Of a stretch of 64,000 bases of DNA, positions 1 to 9,361 are shown piece by piece (the stretch's first letter is position 1; every line of letters starts with the position of its first letter). Source of the stretch: Paraburkholderia kirstenboschensis (GTDB taxonomy: Bacteria > Pseudomonadota > Gammaproteobacteria > Burkholderiales > Burkholderiaceae); the NCBI RefSeq assembly GCF_904848585.1, contig NZ_CAJHCR010000021.1:57154-121153 (forward strand). The letters are read 5' to 3'. The translations under genes were made by a program, and so were the position numbers. The notes below the pieces were generated by a model. The model ran no database searches. It had not been told where the DNA came from and worked only from the letters and a program-made list of their open reading frames with translations.

Positions 1-1
1 T

Positions 2-868
2 ATCGTAGACGACGGATCGACAGACGCCACAGGCGCGATTGCGAAAAAGCTGTGTGCAATCGATCCCCGTTTCAGATATATCCGCCAGCAAAACCGCGGC
101 CAGTCCGCTGCGCGCAACTTAGGCACATCAGTCGCAGTTGGCTCTTATCTTTATTACATGGACAGCGATGACATCATCGATAAGGATACCTTGAGTGTCT
201 GCTATCGGGAATTCAAGAACCAGGACGTTGACGTGGTCGTCTTCGAGGCTGTGGTGTTCCCACCCGACTCACCGGTGTACAGGCTCGAAGAACACTACTA
301 CCAGCGGCCGCTGGGAGACTCACCCATATGGTCGGGAGATTTCGTCGTCGAATCGCTGCGACAGGGGCGGTATTGCGTATCGCCATGCTGCCTTATCGCA
401 CGACGGTCCGCTATAGGCGACCTGCGGTTCACGGATGGCATGGTGTATGAAGACAATTGTTTTTTTGTGTCGTTGATGCTGAAACAAAGGCTTAAAGTCG
501 CCGTGCTGAACCAAAGACTATACAAAAGACGGTTGCGGGCGGATTCAACGATGGTTACAGAAAAAACACTCCACCATTACAACAGCATGTATCGAATACT
601 TCGAGAAATGTCGGGGTTGTCGTTTGGTGCACTCGAGCCACCGGAACGGGCGGTGATAAGAGAAGAGATCATCGGCAATGCGCTCGGGGATCTGCACTTT
701 GTCAGCGCGCTCGTCGGTCCCGACATGAGGCTGCGTAGAATGAACGTTGCTGCCACGTGGCATGTCGCGACACACGTCTCGGCGCGGCTCTTAACGCCCA
801 AACGTCTTCTGCTTGCGCTGGTGCCAGAACTGTACAGATTCAAGGCCGAAGGCCGACCCTACCGCTAA
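2..868 (+). CDS. Family 2 glycosyltransferase, 5' end outside window
   Basis: The frame is open from base 2 and starts inside the conserved GT-A core (IVDDGSTDATG), so the true start lies upstream of the window. The DDGS motif and the later DSDD motif (the metal-binding DxD, around base 160) are the classical signature of inverting GT2 enzymes that transfer a sugar from a nucleotide-sugar donor. The C-terminal part is variable and carries no membrane segment I can call. Such enzymes usually act in exopolysaccharide, capsule or LPS synthesis, but no other polysaccharide gene follows here, so the substrate is unknown. It is the last gene of whatever cluster lies to the left. Confidence 0.85.
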   Translation: MVDDGSTDATGAIAKKLCAIDPRFRYIRQQNRGQSAARNLGTSVAVGSYLYYMDSDDIIDKDTLSVCYREFKNQDVDVVVFEAVVFPPDSPVYRLEEHYYQRPLGDSPIWSGDFVVESLRQGRYCVSPCCLIARRSAIGDLRFTDGMVYEDNCFFVSLMLKQRLKVAVLNQRLYKRRLRADSTMVTEKTLHHYNSMYRILREMSGLSFGALEPPERAVIREEIIGNALGDLHFVSALVGPDMRLRRMNVAATWHVATHVSARLLTPKRLLLALVPELYRFKAEGRPYR

Positions 869-1539
869 AGACCACCTCATTTGTACTGAAAATCTACGCG
901 CGTCACTTTCCTTGCTCTGGCGCAGCGATACGTGAGTCGACGCTGGCCGGCATGGGTCACGACGGCATTGTCGGAGAAACCGAATGTGCTGGCAGAGTGC
1001 GACATGAAGAACCCAAACCCTACTGCGCCTGTTTCCGTACTATTTTCCGATCGACGCGCGACTTGAGTTGTTCGCCTGTGGAACCTTCGTGGGCTGGCAG
1101 CACCGGAAGGCAGAGGTTGAGTTCCTCCGCAGACTTCACGCCGAACAGTCGAGCGCATTCTGTATCTTGATAGCGGACACTCGATAATGTCGCACCGCTC
1201 GGCCCCCAATGTCGGCTTCGTCCGGCGACACAGCCGCCGCTATTGGCACGCTAATGTGAGTTTCCTGGGGCGAAGCCGACGCAAGAACGTCCGTGCGCAA
1301 GCGTGCGCGAAGGTCCGTTGTTGGCCGACCACACGCGTCCGCCCCGCATAACTAGCTGGCGTGCCCCGGGTGACCGCAATGGCCGCCGAACAAGGGCCGT
1401 TGATCGCCTTATGACCAACGACGCGGGAGATCCGCCTTTCCGGTGAAGCTCCGAGGCAAAAGAGACTATCGTTAACTTCAAACGATCCAGCCCGTGGGAC
1501 CGTCGGCAGGTCTGGAGCTTTTTTAGACTGGGAGTCGCA
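869..1539. other. Intergenic stretch, no supported gene
   Basis: About 670 bp between the glycosyltransferase and the CoA-transferase. Open frames here lack a family resemblance and a convincing ribosome-binding site. The last bases hold the GGGAGTCGCA ribosome-binding region of the next gene; nothing else is recognised. Confidence 0.5.
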
Positions 1540-3051
1540 ATGGAAAAGCGTATCCATCATCCATATCTCGCATCCAAAGTGATGCCGGCCGAGCAGGCGG
1601 CGACTCTGATTCGACCGGGCATGACCGTCGCGATGAGTGGGTTTACCGGAGCGGGATATCCAAAAGCGGTGCCTTTGGCATTGGCCGGACAGATCGAAGC
1701 CGCGCATGCCCTTGGAGAAAAGTTTGCACTTCGAATACTGACCGGCGCCTCCACCGCTCCTGAACTCGATGGCGCGCTCGCGAAGGTGGGAGGCATTGAA
1801 TTTCGCCTGCCCTATCAGTCCGATCCGGAATTGCGTGCCCGAATCAATCGCGGCGAGATCGAGTATATGGATATCCACCTGGGACAGGTAGCGCAGTACA
1901 CCTGGTTTGGCTTCCTGGGTAAGCTGGATGTGGCAATCATTGAGGTTGCCGGAATATTGCCTGACGGCCGTCTGATTCCATCGACCTCCATAGGCAACAA
2001 CAAGACGTGGCTTGACCTGGCTGACAAGGTGATCATCGAAGTGAATTCGGCTCAACCAGCCGGGCTGGATGGCATGCATGACGTCTATTACGGCACCGCC
2101 CTTCCCCCGGACCGCAAGCCTATTCCATTAGTCCGGCCTGGAGACCGTATTGGGGAGCCGTACTTGCGGGTCGATCCAGCGAAGGTGATCGCCGTCGTGG
2201 AAACTCACGGTCCCGATCGTCTGAGCCGATTTTCTCCGCCTGATGAAACCAGCATCCGGATTGCGAATCACCTGGTCGAGTTTTTCCGGCGCGAGATAGC
2301 GATGGGGCGGCTCACACAGCAGTTGCTGCCGTTGCAGTCCGGCGTGGGGAACATCGCCAATGCGGTGTTGCGCGGGCTGCGGGATGGGGGATTCGAAGGG
2401 CTTACAGCCTTCACAGAAGTCATCCAGGATGGAATGCTGGATCTGATCAGGACCGGAACCATCCTGACCGCATCGGCGACCGCGCTGTCGCTGAGCCCCG
2501 AGGGTGTCGAGGAATTCGGCCGAAATATCGAGCTCTACCGCAGCCGCATCGTGTTGCGCCCTCAGGAAATTTCAAACCATGCCGAACTGGTTCGCAGGTT
2601 GGGCTGTATCGCCATCAACGGCATGGTCGAAGCCGATATCTATGGCAACGTCAACTCAACCCATGTGGCAGGCACCTCGATTATCAATGGCATCGGCGGA
2701 TCAGGAGATTTCGCTCGCAATGGGTTTCTCTCGTGCTTCGTCACGCCGAGTACCGCCAAAAATGGCGCGATATCCTGTCTCGTCCCGATGGTTAGCCACG
2801 TTGACCACACCGAGCATGATGTAGCCGTAGTGGTCACCGAGCAGGGGCTCGCAGACCTGCGTGGCTTGTCGCCCAAACAACGCGCGCGCGTTGTCATCGA
2901 CAATTGCGCTCATCCTGATTACCGTCCGCTACTCGATGACTATTTCGAGCGTGCGCTCCGTGACAGTCCGGGAAAGCATACGCCTCACCTCCTTGGCGAA
3001 GCCTTGTCATGGCATGAGCGGTTCATCGAAACCGGCCGGATGAAACCGTGA
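1540..3051 (+). CDS. Acetyl-CoA hydrolase/transferase family protein (succinyl-CoA:acetate CoA-transferase type)
   Basis: The 503-residue length fits the class I CoA-transferases of the acetyl-CoA hydrolase/transferase family (AarC, Ach1, ScpC). The expected catalytic glutamate is E293 in the segment FTEVIQDGM, which matches the TEVxQD active-site motif, and the C-terminal half has the family motif GSGDFARNG. The enzyme would move CoA between succinyl-CoA, acetate or propionate in the cytoplasm, or hydrolyse acetyl-CoA. A GGGAGT ribosome-binding sequence lies just upstream of the ATG. It stands alone with long gaps on both sides, so no pathway can be read from context. Acceptor specificity cannot be decided from sequence. 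Confidence 0.93.
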   Translation: MEKRIHHPYLASKVMPAEQAATLIRPGMTVAMSGFTGAGYPKAVPLALAGQIEAAHALGEKFALRILTGASTAPELDGALAKVGGIEFRLPYQSDPELRARINRGEIEYMDIHLGQVAQYTWFGFLGKLDVAIIEVAGILPDGRLIPSTSIGNNKTWLDLADKVIIEVNSAQPAGLDGMHDVYYGTALPPDRKPIPLVRPGDRIGEPYLRVDPAKVIAVVETHGPDRLSRFSPPDETSIRIANHLVEFFRREIAMGRLTQQLLPLQSGVGNIANAVLRGLRDGGFEGLTAFTEVIQDGMLDLIRTGTILTASATALSLSPEGVEEFGRNIELYRSRIVLRPQEISNHAELVRRLGCIAINGMVEADIYGNVNSTHVAGTSIINGIGGSGDFARNGFLSCFVTPSTAKNGAISCLVPMVSHVDHTEHDVAVVVTEQGLADLRGLSPKQRARVVIDNCAHPDYRPLLDDYFERALRDSPGKHTPHLLGEALSWHERFIETGRMKP

Positions 3052-3651
3052 ATACCTAGCCCATCTGTCAGTGCAGAAGGCGCTTACAGCCCTTAACGCG
3101 TGACTGTGAGCACGCTGCGGAGCGGCCGGCCGGCGTTGGACAAACCTGAAGAAAGAGCGCCCCTGCCGAGATGTCGACGCCAAATCGCCGATCGGCCTAT
3201 TTCGTTGTGCGCGCATCTTGTTAAGCGGCATTGAACTTATGCATATGATCGCCAAAGGGCAGATGAAAGACCGCGGTATCGGACAGACTCCCGCGGAGCA
3301 GTTCTACTCGTTATCGGTATAAGTAGGCCTCAGCATGCCTGCCATTGTTCAACGCACTTTAATGATTGCGGCAGAACCCTCCCGGTCCTTCTTCATCGTT
3401 TCCGTCGCCTTCGGATATTTCGTCACGTAAATCGATACGAAACGACCCGACCTGAAAGGGCGCCCCCTTGTTCGTGGTGCAGCAGTCGCGGGCCAGCACC
3501 TGAGATTCAAACGAAGGGAAGCTTGTGAGTGACCGGTTGGGCTACGGTTCAGCGCCCTTCGCCTCAGTAGTGAGGCGAATTAACGATGTGACGTTTGCGA
3601 ACGGCTTGCGGCGTCACCTGCTCGAGGATTTCATGGTCGAGGCCGAACGCG
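3052..3651. other. Intergenic stretch, no supported gene
   Basis: About 600 bp after the CoA-transferase. I see no coding sequence, RNA gene or clear terminator. A short peptide-like frame near 3590-3687 has no recognisable family. Confidence 0.4.
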
Positions 3652-3783
3652 AATTGACAAGTTTACTTCGCACTGGTGCGAGTTGACGACATTACTTCGC
3701 TGCCGAACGAAGTAATATTGTCAACTCGGAGCTTCCAGCCTGTCCTGGAGGGCATTGGCCGGTGACAACATTACTTCGCTCTA
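3652..3783. repeat. Cluster of four copies of a 19-nt element (three direct, one inverted)
   Basis: A unit close to TTGACAACATTACTTCGCT occurs four times: 3654-3672 and 3683-3701 (plus), 3706-3725 (inverted) and 3762-3780 (plus). Copies two and three form an inverted repeat with a short loop. It lies directly before a decayed carboxymuconolactone decarboxylase. It could be a set of protein-binding sites, the end of a mobile element, or a remnant recombination site; no adjacent gene decides this. Confidence 0.6.
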
Positions 3784-3785
3784 CG

Positions 3786-3985
3786 GAAGCCGGCATGCTC
3801 TTCGACGAGCGCGAGCGTGCAGCCTTGGCGTGGACGGAACCCGTGACGCGTGTGGCTGACGCGGGCGTTCCAGACGACGCGTTCTAAGCCGCGCGCAAGA
3901 TATTTGACGAACGTGAAATCGTGGATCTCACCATCGCGATAGGTTTAATGAACGCGTATCCTGCGCGCGCCTACTGTTCATCGTA
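3786..3985 (+). pseudogene. Carboxymuconolactone decarboxylase/AhpD-like protein, C-terminal remnant
   Basis: Translation from about 3786 gives EAGMLFDERERAALAWTE, then VTRVADAGVPDDAF, an in-frame stop (TAA at 3885-3887), and AARKIFDEREIVDLTIAIG followed by LMNAY. These pieces match the C-terminal half of AhpD-like carboxymuconolactone-decarboxylase-family proteins in order and spacing. The N-terminal half with the CxxC/His active site is missing and the internal stop breaks what remains. It is therefore a dead fragment. The 19-nt repeat cluster ends just upstream of the point where homology begins, so an insertion or recombination there may have removed the 5' half. Confidence 0.75.
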
Positions 3986-4143
3986 AGCGTCGCGTCAGGC
4001 TGGACAGCGGCAAAGGCTGGCGGCAAAATTCGCTATTCTCGCAAACCGGCCGATCAGCGCAGGGTCGGATGAAATGGGCGCGAAATTTTTACCAGCGACG
4101 CCGCCTCGCACGGACCACGCGCACCGACCAACTACAACGAACC

Positions 4144-5037
4144 ATGAATCGCGGCATCGTCTACGCCTTTTCCGCCTTTGTCATCTGGGGGCTCTTTCCC
4201 GTCTACTTCAAGACGCTCCACCAGATTCCCGCCCTTGAGATGCTCGCCCACCGCATGGCGTGGTCGCTCGTGTTCATCCTCGCCGCCCTCCTCGTGCGCC
4301 ACCACTGGGCGTGGCTGCGCCCCGCGCTGCGCGACAGGCGCCTTATCGCGCGCTTCGCCGCGAGCGCCGCGCTGCTCTCGGCCAACTGGGGCATTTACAT
4401 CTGGGCCGTGAACGCGGGGCATATCGTCGAGGCGAGCCTCGGCTACTTCATCAATCCGCTCATCAACGTGTTGTTCGGCTTCGCCTTCCTGCATGAGCGG
4501 ATGCGCCCGCTGCAATGGTGCGCGGTGGCGCTTGCGGCGCTCGGCGTGGCCTGGCTCACCTGGCAAAACGGCGCGCCGCCATGGATCAGCCTCGCGCTCG
4601 CGCTGACGTTCGGCGGCTACGGCCTCTTGCGCAAGACCGCAACGCTTGGCGCGCTCGAAGGCCTGGCGCTCGAAACGGTGCTGCTCTTTCCCGTGGCGAT
4701 TGTCTATCTGACGATTATCGGCGTGGCCGGCGCGAGCCATTTCACGCATGCGCCGCTCGGGCTGCAACTGCTGCTGGCCGCCGCCGGACCTATCACGGCC
4801 GTGCCGCTGCTGCTCTTCGCGGCTGCGGCGCGACGCATCCCGCTCTCGATGCTCGGGCTGATCCAGTACGTGACGCCCACGCTCCAGCTCCTCACTGGCG
4901 TGCTGATCTACGGCGAGCCGTTCGGGTCGGTGCGCGCGATCGGCTACGGCGCAATCTGGGTGGCGCTCGCGCTCTACTCGTCCGAAGGACTGCGCGGCAC
5001 GATGGCCGCGGCGCGGCAGGCGCGCAGGGGAGCTTGA
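4144..5037 (+). CDS. rarD: RarD-type EamA family permease
   Basis: The protein is a 297-residue multi-pass inner-membrane protein with about ten hydrophobic segments. It starts with the RarD signature MNRGIVYAFSAFVIWGLFPV and has the family stretch ALEMLAHRMAWS. E. coli RarD is the same size. EamA proteins are drug/metabolite transporters; RarD was named for a chloramphenicol-sensitivity phenotype but its substrate is not settled. I chose the ATG at 4144 because the family begins there; an in-frame ATG at 4069 would add 25 basic residues with no match to the family. It appears monocistronic. Confidence 0.9.
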   Translation: MNRGIVYAFSAFVIWGLFPVYFKTLHQIPALEMLAHRMAWSLVFILAALLVRHHWAWLRPALRDRRLIARFAASAALLSANWGIYIWAVNAGHIVEASLGYFINPLINVLFGFAFLHERMRPLQWCAVALAALGVAWLTWQNGAPPWISLALALTFGGYGLLRKTATLGALEGLALETVLLFPVAIVYLTIIGVAGASHFTHAPLGLQLLLAAAGPITAVPLLLFAAAARRIPLSMLGLIQYVTPTLQLLTGVLIYGEPFGSVRAIGYGAIWVALALYSSEGLRGTMAAARQARRGA

Positions 5038-5462
5038 ATGGCGGGGCGCCACCGCCAGGGCTTGTAAGAAGCGTTCACGACGGCGAGATGAGTGGACGCG
5101 GATACCTGAATGTCAGCCATGGCCGAATACTTGTCCTCGGGTGGCCGTAGCGAGGGGTCGTTTGACTCTGATACCTGCCGTTGCGCCTCGGACGACTCGA
5201 CCGTCGGCAACGGGTCCGGGCGCGGCCGGCGAACGTGGAGCATAGCGGCTGCTGTGATGTCATGCGAGGCCGGAAAGCAAGATAGACCCGTGGCGGGACT
5301 CGCATCTCACGGCTCGAAGCTCCCCGGCTTGCACAGACGGCACGCGCGCGCTACCGACGATTCGCCGCAGCTGACATAATCCGCTCACTGGTGCCGAATG
5401 AATTGGCGCCTTCGGCGATTTCGCCGCCGACGTCGCCGGCGACAACAATGCACGGAGGACAA
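5038..5462. other. Intergenic stretch, no supported gene
   Basis: About 425 bp. The only clear element is the ribosome-binding sequence GGAGGAC just before 5463. An in-frame ATG at 5391 would extend the next gene but puts non-signal sequence in front of a good signal peptide. Confidence 0.4.
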
Positions 5463-6299
5463 ATGTCGAAACGCGTGTTGTTTGCGGTATTGCTGCTGAC
5501 GCTTGGCTTAATTGGGCATTGTGCGGCCGCGCAACCCATGATCGAACTTACGATAGGCGGCAGTACCCAGTCGTTTAGCCGGGCGGCATTGCTGGCGCGC
5601 CCGGATGCCGCCGTGATTCACGTTCCGCGAGATGTCGCCTACGGTACGTCGACGACCTACCGCGCAGTGCCGCTGGCCGACCTGCTCAACAGTGCCGAGT
5701 TACTTGCGAACAGCGTGCTCGAGGCACGTGCAACCGACGGCTTCGCCGCGCAACTGCCGATGGACCTTGTGAGTAACCGTGATCCCGCGACAGCCGTCGC
5801 ATGGCTCGCGGTCGAGGACCCGGTGGAGCCATGGCCGAACCTACCGGGCAAGGCGGTCAGTGCGGGACCGTTCTACCTGGTCTGGGTCGGCAAGGAAGCG
5901 GCATCCGTGCGCAGCGAGCAGTGGCCTTACCAGATCGCACGACTTGCTACGCAACCATCTCCATCCGCGCGTTGGCCAGTGCTCGCCGTCGATCCGGCGC
6001 TGCCGGCAACCGATCCGGTCCGCGCGGGCCAAGGCCTGTTCATCACTCAATGTCTCGCCTGTCATCGGCTCAACCACGCGGGCAGCGCCGACACTGGCCC
6101 CGACCTCAACGTGCCGATGAATCCAGTCGAGTACTTCCAGCCCGCTGCATTGCGCCGCTACATTCGCAATCCGGCATCGGTTCGAGACTGGCCCGGCCGG
6201 ACCATGCCCGCTTTCCCGCGGGACCAGCTGAGCGATCGCGAGATCGATCTGATCGTCGCTTATCTTGCGCACATGGCGCAGCGGAAGGTTGGACGGTAA
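5463..6299 (+). CDS. Secreted c-type cytochrome with N-terminal sulfite-oxidase-like domain
   Basis: The ATG at 5463 follows a GGAGG sequence and opens a Sec signal peptide (MSKRVLFAVLLLTLGLIGHC, then AAAQ), so the 278-residue protein is periplasmic. Residues about 28-160 resemble the fold of oxidoreductase molybdopterin-binding domains (YRAVPLADLL, then DGFAAQL) but show no molybdenum-ligating cysteine. The C-terminal domain is a class I cytochrome c: heme-binding C197-L-A-C200-H201 and a probable axial Met248 in MPAF. The protein probably passes electrons from a periplasmic dehydrogenase. No partner oxidoreductase is adjacent, so the donor is unknown. Confidence 0.8.
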   Translation: MSKRVLFAVLLLTLGLIGHCAAAQPMIELTIGGSTQSFSRAALLARPDAAVIHVPRDVAYGTSTTYRAVPLADLLNSAELLANSVLEARATDGFAAQLPMDLVSNRDPATAVAWLAVEDPVEPWPNLPGKAVSAGPFYLVWVGKEAASVRSEQWPYQIARLATQPSPSARWPVLAVDPALPATDPVRAGQGLFITQCLACHRLNHAGSADTGPDLNVPMNPVEYFQPAALRRYIRNPASVRDWPGRTMPAFPRDQLSDREIDLIVAYLAHMAQRKVGR

Positions 6300-6862
6300 G
6301 GCATGCGAGTTCAGGTTTGGGCGATGCGAAGTAGTCTTTCACCGGCCTGCGCAAAGTGGAATTTGTTTCATCAGGCGGCCGCTGTCGCGGGCGGAGATCG
6401 GGCCATGAGGCGACATTCTGGTCATGCGATCAATAGACCTTCGAACGACCGGTATTCCGCGTGTATCGGACCGCGATGAACAATCGAATCGAGGCTTGGC
6501 GAAATAGGCAATCCTCAGTGACCGTATCACGTCGATAGTGGGTCGGACGCGCCCACTGGTCCATCGCGAGTTTGCCTCTCGCATCAGGACGGGCAAGAGA
6601 CGAGCGATGCGCGTGTCTTCGTTTTCCCCACACGCCGACGCTTATTCGATCGTCAGCGCTCCGGTCTTCAAGACTGTGTGTCAATCATCTGGATGAAAGA
6701 CGTTCATCGAGCGCGTCGCGAAAACGTTTCGCCGGATGAGCATCCACGCCTCGTTTTTCTGCACTAAAGTTTTCCCGCAATACTCCGTTATCTAAGTGTC
6801 GGTTCGCCGCAAAGAATGGCGACCTGTGCTCATTCTGAAGACAACGAAAACAAAAACCTTTC
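6300..6862. other. Intergenic stretch, no supported gene
   Basis: About 560 bp between the cytochrome and the lipoprotein. Frames on both strands look like chance readings of GC-rich DNA. Nothing is supported. Confidence 0.4.
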
Positions 6863-7630
6863 ATGAAACTGTCCTCAAAGCTCGTACTGCTGACCCTGCC
6901 CGTACTCGCCGCCTGTGGCGGCGGTGGCGACGGCAAGACCTGTACGACCGACCTCGGCACGCTGACCAAGTCGTGCGTCACCAACCCCTCACCCGCACTG
7001 CCCGAAGGTCTCTGGTACGGGTCGGTGAATTCGGGGCAGTCGCTCGCAGCGCAAACCATCGTCCTCGAATCGGGACAGTATTTCAGCATCTATACGCAGG
7101 ATGGCTCGTTCCTCTGGTTGATCGAGGGCATCATGACGGCGACCGGCGGCGCGTTCACCGATCCGGCGACGGTCGGCTTCCATTCTTTGGGCGCGATTCG
7201 CGCGGGAACGCTGACCGGCAACTTCACAAACAAGACTACGCTCACCGCGACGACGAGCCTCTTCGTCAGTCCCGATACGACAGCCACGAGCTTTAACGGC
7301 AACTACAACGTCACGTACGACACACCGATCGCTCTCAGCGCCGTCGCGCGCACGTGGAGCAGCGGCGCGGGCGTCGCGCCGATCTCCACGATCACGTTCG
7401 CTGCGGACGGCACGGCAACGGGCACGCAGAGCGCCTGCGCGTTTACCGGCAGCTTCAAGCCACGTTCGACCGGCAAGCATTTGCTCGACGGCACGCTGAA
7501 CTTCGCTGGCGCTTTGTGTTCTCTCAACAACGTGTCGATGCCCGTCGAAGCAACCGTCGTGAACGGCCTGCTCACTGTCGTCGGCGTGACGTCACAACGG
7601 GACCACGCGTTCTATTTGTCGGCTCAATAA
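6863..7630 (+). CDS. Predicted lipoprotein of unknown function
   Basis: The 255-residue protein begins with a lipoprotein signal peptide ending in a lipobox (PVLAAC, Cys18), followed by a glycine-rich linker. It should be lipidated and anchored in the outer or inner membrane facing the periplasm. The body is rich in Thr, Ser and Gly with repeated beta-strand-like stretches (TLTGNFTNKTTLTATTSLFV; STITFAADGTATGT) and a Cys pair near the C-terminus. This is the look of the small beta-rich lipoproteins common in Burkholderiaceae. I do not recognise a named domain. It stands alone; its ATG follows an A-rich stretch rather than a strong ribosome-binding site. Confidence 0.75.
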   Translation: MKLSSKLVLLTLPVLAACGGGGDGKTCTTDLGTLTKSCVTNPSPALPEGLWYGSVNSGQSLAAQTIVLESGQYFSIYTQDGSFLWLIEGIMTATGGAFTDPATVGFHSLGAIRAGTLTGNFTNKTTLTATTSLFVSPDTTATSFNGNYNVTYDTPIALSAVARTWSSGAGVAPISTITFAADGTATGTQSACAFTGSFKPRSTGKHLLDGTLNFAGALCSLNNVSMPVEATVVNGLLTVVGVTSQRDHAFYLSAQ

Positions 7631-8348
7631 AGGCCGATTCTCCTAGGGCAATGATTGGTGGAGCGTTTGCATTACGCCATTTCGTGTACGGTACAGCCCG
7701 TCGCCCTACTTGCGGAGGACGTCTCGAAGGGCTGAAGTTTCTCACCGGTGTGGTATTGCATCGCAACCCATCGTCATGCCCGCTATCTGAAGGGCTTCTC
7801 GATGCCTCTCGGCAAACGCGTCTGTATGACTTGATTGACGAACGCAGTCGAGCGAGTCGTGGCAGTGGATCTCGCCTAAGTCCACGTCCCTTGGGCATAA
7901 AAGCCGGTCACTGCTGGAACAACGATCCGAGTCGCATCAGGGTCGGTTACGGTCCTCTGCGCGACGTGCGGTTTTTGAGTTCTGGCGCGCGTCGCCATCG
8001 GGCAGGGTTCGGCCATGCGCAGTCGTTGGTTTCCACGGCATGAAAGGGCAGCCGAACGGCGGCTTTGCACCGTATAGCTGTCCGTCACCCAGCTATTGTG
8101 ATCAAGACATCTCCGTGCGTCGAACATATCCCCCAATAATTTGGCCGCTGTCCTAGCTAATGCGGATCGTGCCAAAGCGAGACATGACGTTAAATGAGCT
8201 GCTTCAGCGGCTTCACACTTCCTTCTAACGCGACCGGACAAGCAGTCAAATCAACGCTACATACGGCGGCCACAAATCAAAGCAGTTGTGCTGACAGTTC
8301 AACCGGAAAACTAACCTGTTCATCGCAATTGAAGTCGTACCACTTGCC
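7631..8348. other. Intergenic stretch, no supported gene
   Basis: About 720 bp between the lipoprotein and the convergent LysR gene. No frame shows family resemblance or a ribosome-binding site. No terminator with a T-tract is evident. Confidence 0.4.
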
Positions 8349-9257
8349 TTACTCGACCTTCGCTTTGCCCGGTGCGCGCGCGGCTATTTCGCACGCGAGT
8401 TGAACAAAAGCGCCTAGCGCAGCGGGCGGGTTGGGTTCCTTCCACGCGAGGTAGAGTTCGCTTTGCGCGTGCTGTTCACGCAGCGGACGATAAACGACGT
8501 TGTCCATGTGCGTTCGTTGAACCGACGCAGGTACGAGCGTCACACCAAACCCGGCGCTTACGAGGCCAAGGGACGCGTAGATCTGTCCCATTTCGAAGCT
8601 CGTGGAAGGAGAGAAGCCTGCCAGTGCGCACAACTGGTTGATGGTGGCGTGATAGTCCGGCGCGACATCTTTCCGGTAATTGATGACGCGCAGGTGCATA
8701 CAGTCCTTGATGGAAATCTGCCGCTTCGCTGCGAGAGGGTTGTCCTTCGCGATGGCAACGTAAAACGGCTCCTGAAGCAACAAGACGCTGTTCAGTTTGG
8801 TATCCGACGGCAAAGAGCGAACGAAGGCCAGATCGACGTCCCCTCGATCCAGCGCATTGATCTGTTCCGCAGAGGAAAACCATCGAAGTTCGACTGTCAC
8901 CGCGGGGTAACGCTGCTGGAATTCACGCAAGAGCGGCGGCAGCAGCGTGTACGCGATGTGCTCAAAGAACCCGACCGCCACCCGGCCGATTTCCCCTCTT
9001 GCTGCGCGTTGCGAATCCACGATCGCGGAGTTCGTGTCCGCCAGAATTCGCCTGGCCCGTTCTTCGAAAACCTGGCCCGCCGATGAAAGGAAAACGCGTT
9101 TGCCCCGGCGCTCGAAAAGCGCCACGCCGAGTTCCTCTTCCAGTTCCCGTATCTGCCGGCTCAACGGCGGCTGGGCCATGTGCAGTTCTTCCGCCGCTTT
9201 CGTGAAGTTGAGTGTGCGTGCCACCGTCAAAAAGTAGCGAAGATGCCGCAGTTCCAT
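8349..9257 (-). CDS. LysR family transcriptional regulator
   Basis: The 302-residue protein starts MELRHLRYFLTVARTLNFTK, the classical LysR winged-helix N-terminus, with the recognition region AAEELHMAQPPLSRQI and then a two-lobed substrate-binding domain. The start at 9257 is chosen because the family starts there; an upstream in-frame ATG at 9329 would add 24 unrelated residues and overlap the divergent promoter. It is transcribed away from the PhyH gene at 9362, so it most likely senses the substrate or an intermediate of that operon and activates it from the shared region. Confidence 0.93.
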   Translation of the reverse strand: MELRHLRYFLTVARTLNFTKAAEELHMAQPPLSRQIRELEEELGVALFERRGKRVFLSSAGQVFEERARRILADTNSAIVDSQRAARGEIGRVAVGFFEHIAYTLLPPLLREFQQRYPAVTVELRWFSSAEQINALDRGDVDLAFVRSLPSDTKLNSVLLLQEPFYVAIAKDNPLAAKRQISIKDCMHLRVINYRKDVAPDYHATINQLCALAGFSPSTSFEMGQIYASLGLVSAGFGVTLVPASVQRTHMDNVVYRPLREQHAQSELYLAWKEPNPPAALGAFVQLACEIAARAPGKAKVE

Positions 9258-9361
9258 TTGAAACCTTTTAGGTATCGATACGCAACTTATTATATCTTTT
9301 ACATTGGACGCGACGGGTCTTAGGATCATGACATCACACCAATAAGTCAGGAGATGCCCTC
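9258..9361. promoter_or_regulatory. Divergent LysR/PhyH promoter region
   Basis: This 104-bp space separates two divergent starts. It contains a perfect 10-bp palindrome GTATCGATAC at 9272-9281 and an A/T-rich stretch at 9285-9303, both plausible LysR recognition elements. An AGGAG ribosome-binding site precedes the dioxygenase ATG. That it is the operator is inferred from layout. Confidence 0.45.

Noticed and set aside
757..1170. A 137-codon plus-strand frame overlapping the glycosyltransferase end
   Set aside because: It starts inside a confident gene in another register, has a GC-frame-shadow composition and no family resemblance.
1240..2079. A long minus-strand frame opposite the CoA-transferase
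   Set aside because: It lies mostly antisense to a well-supported gene and mirrors its codon structure.
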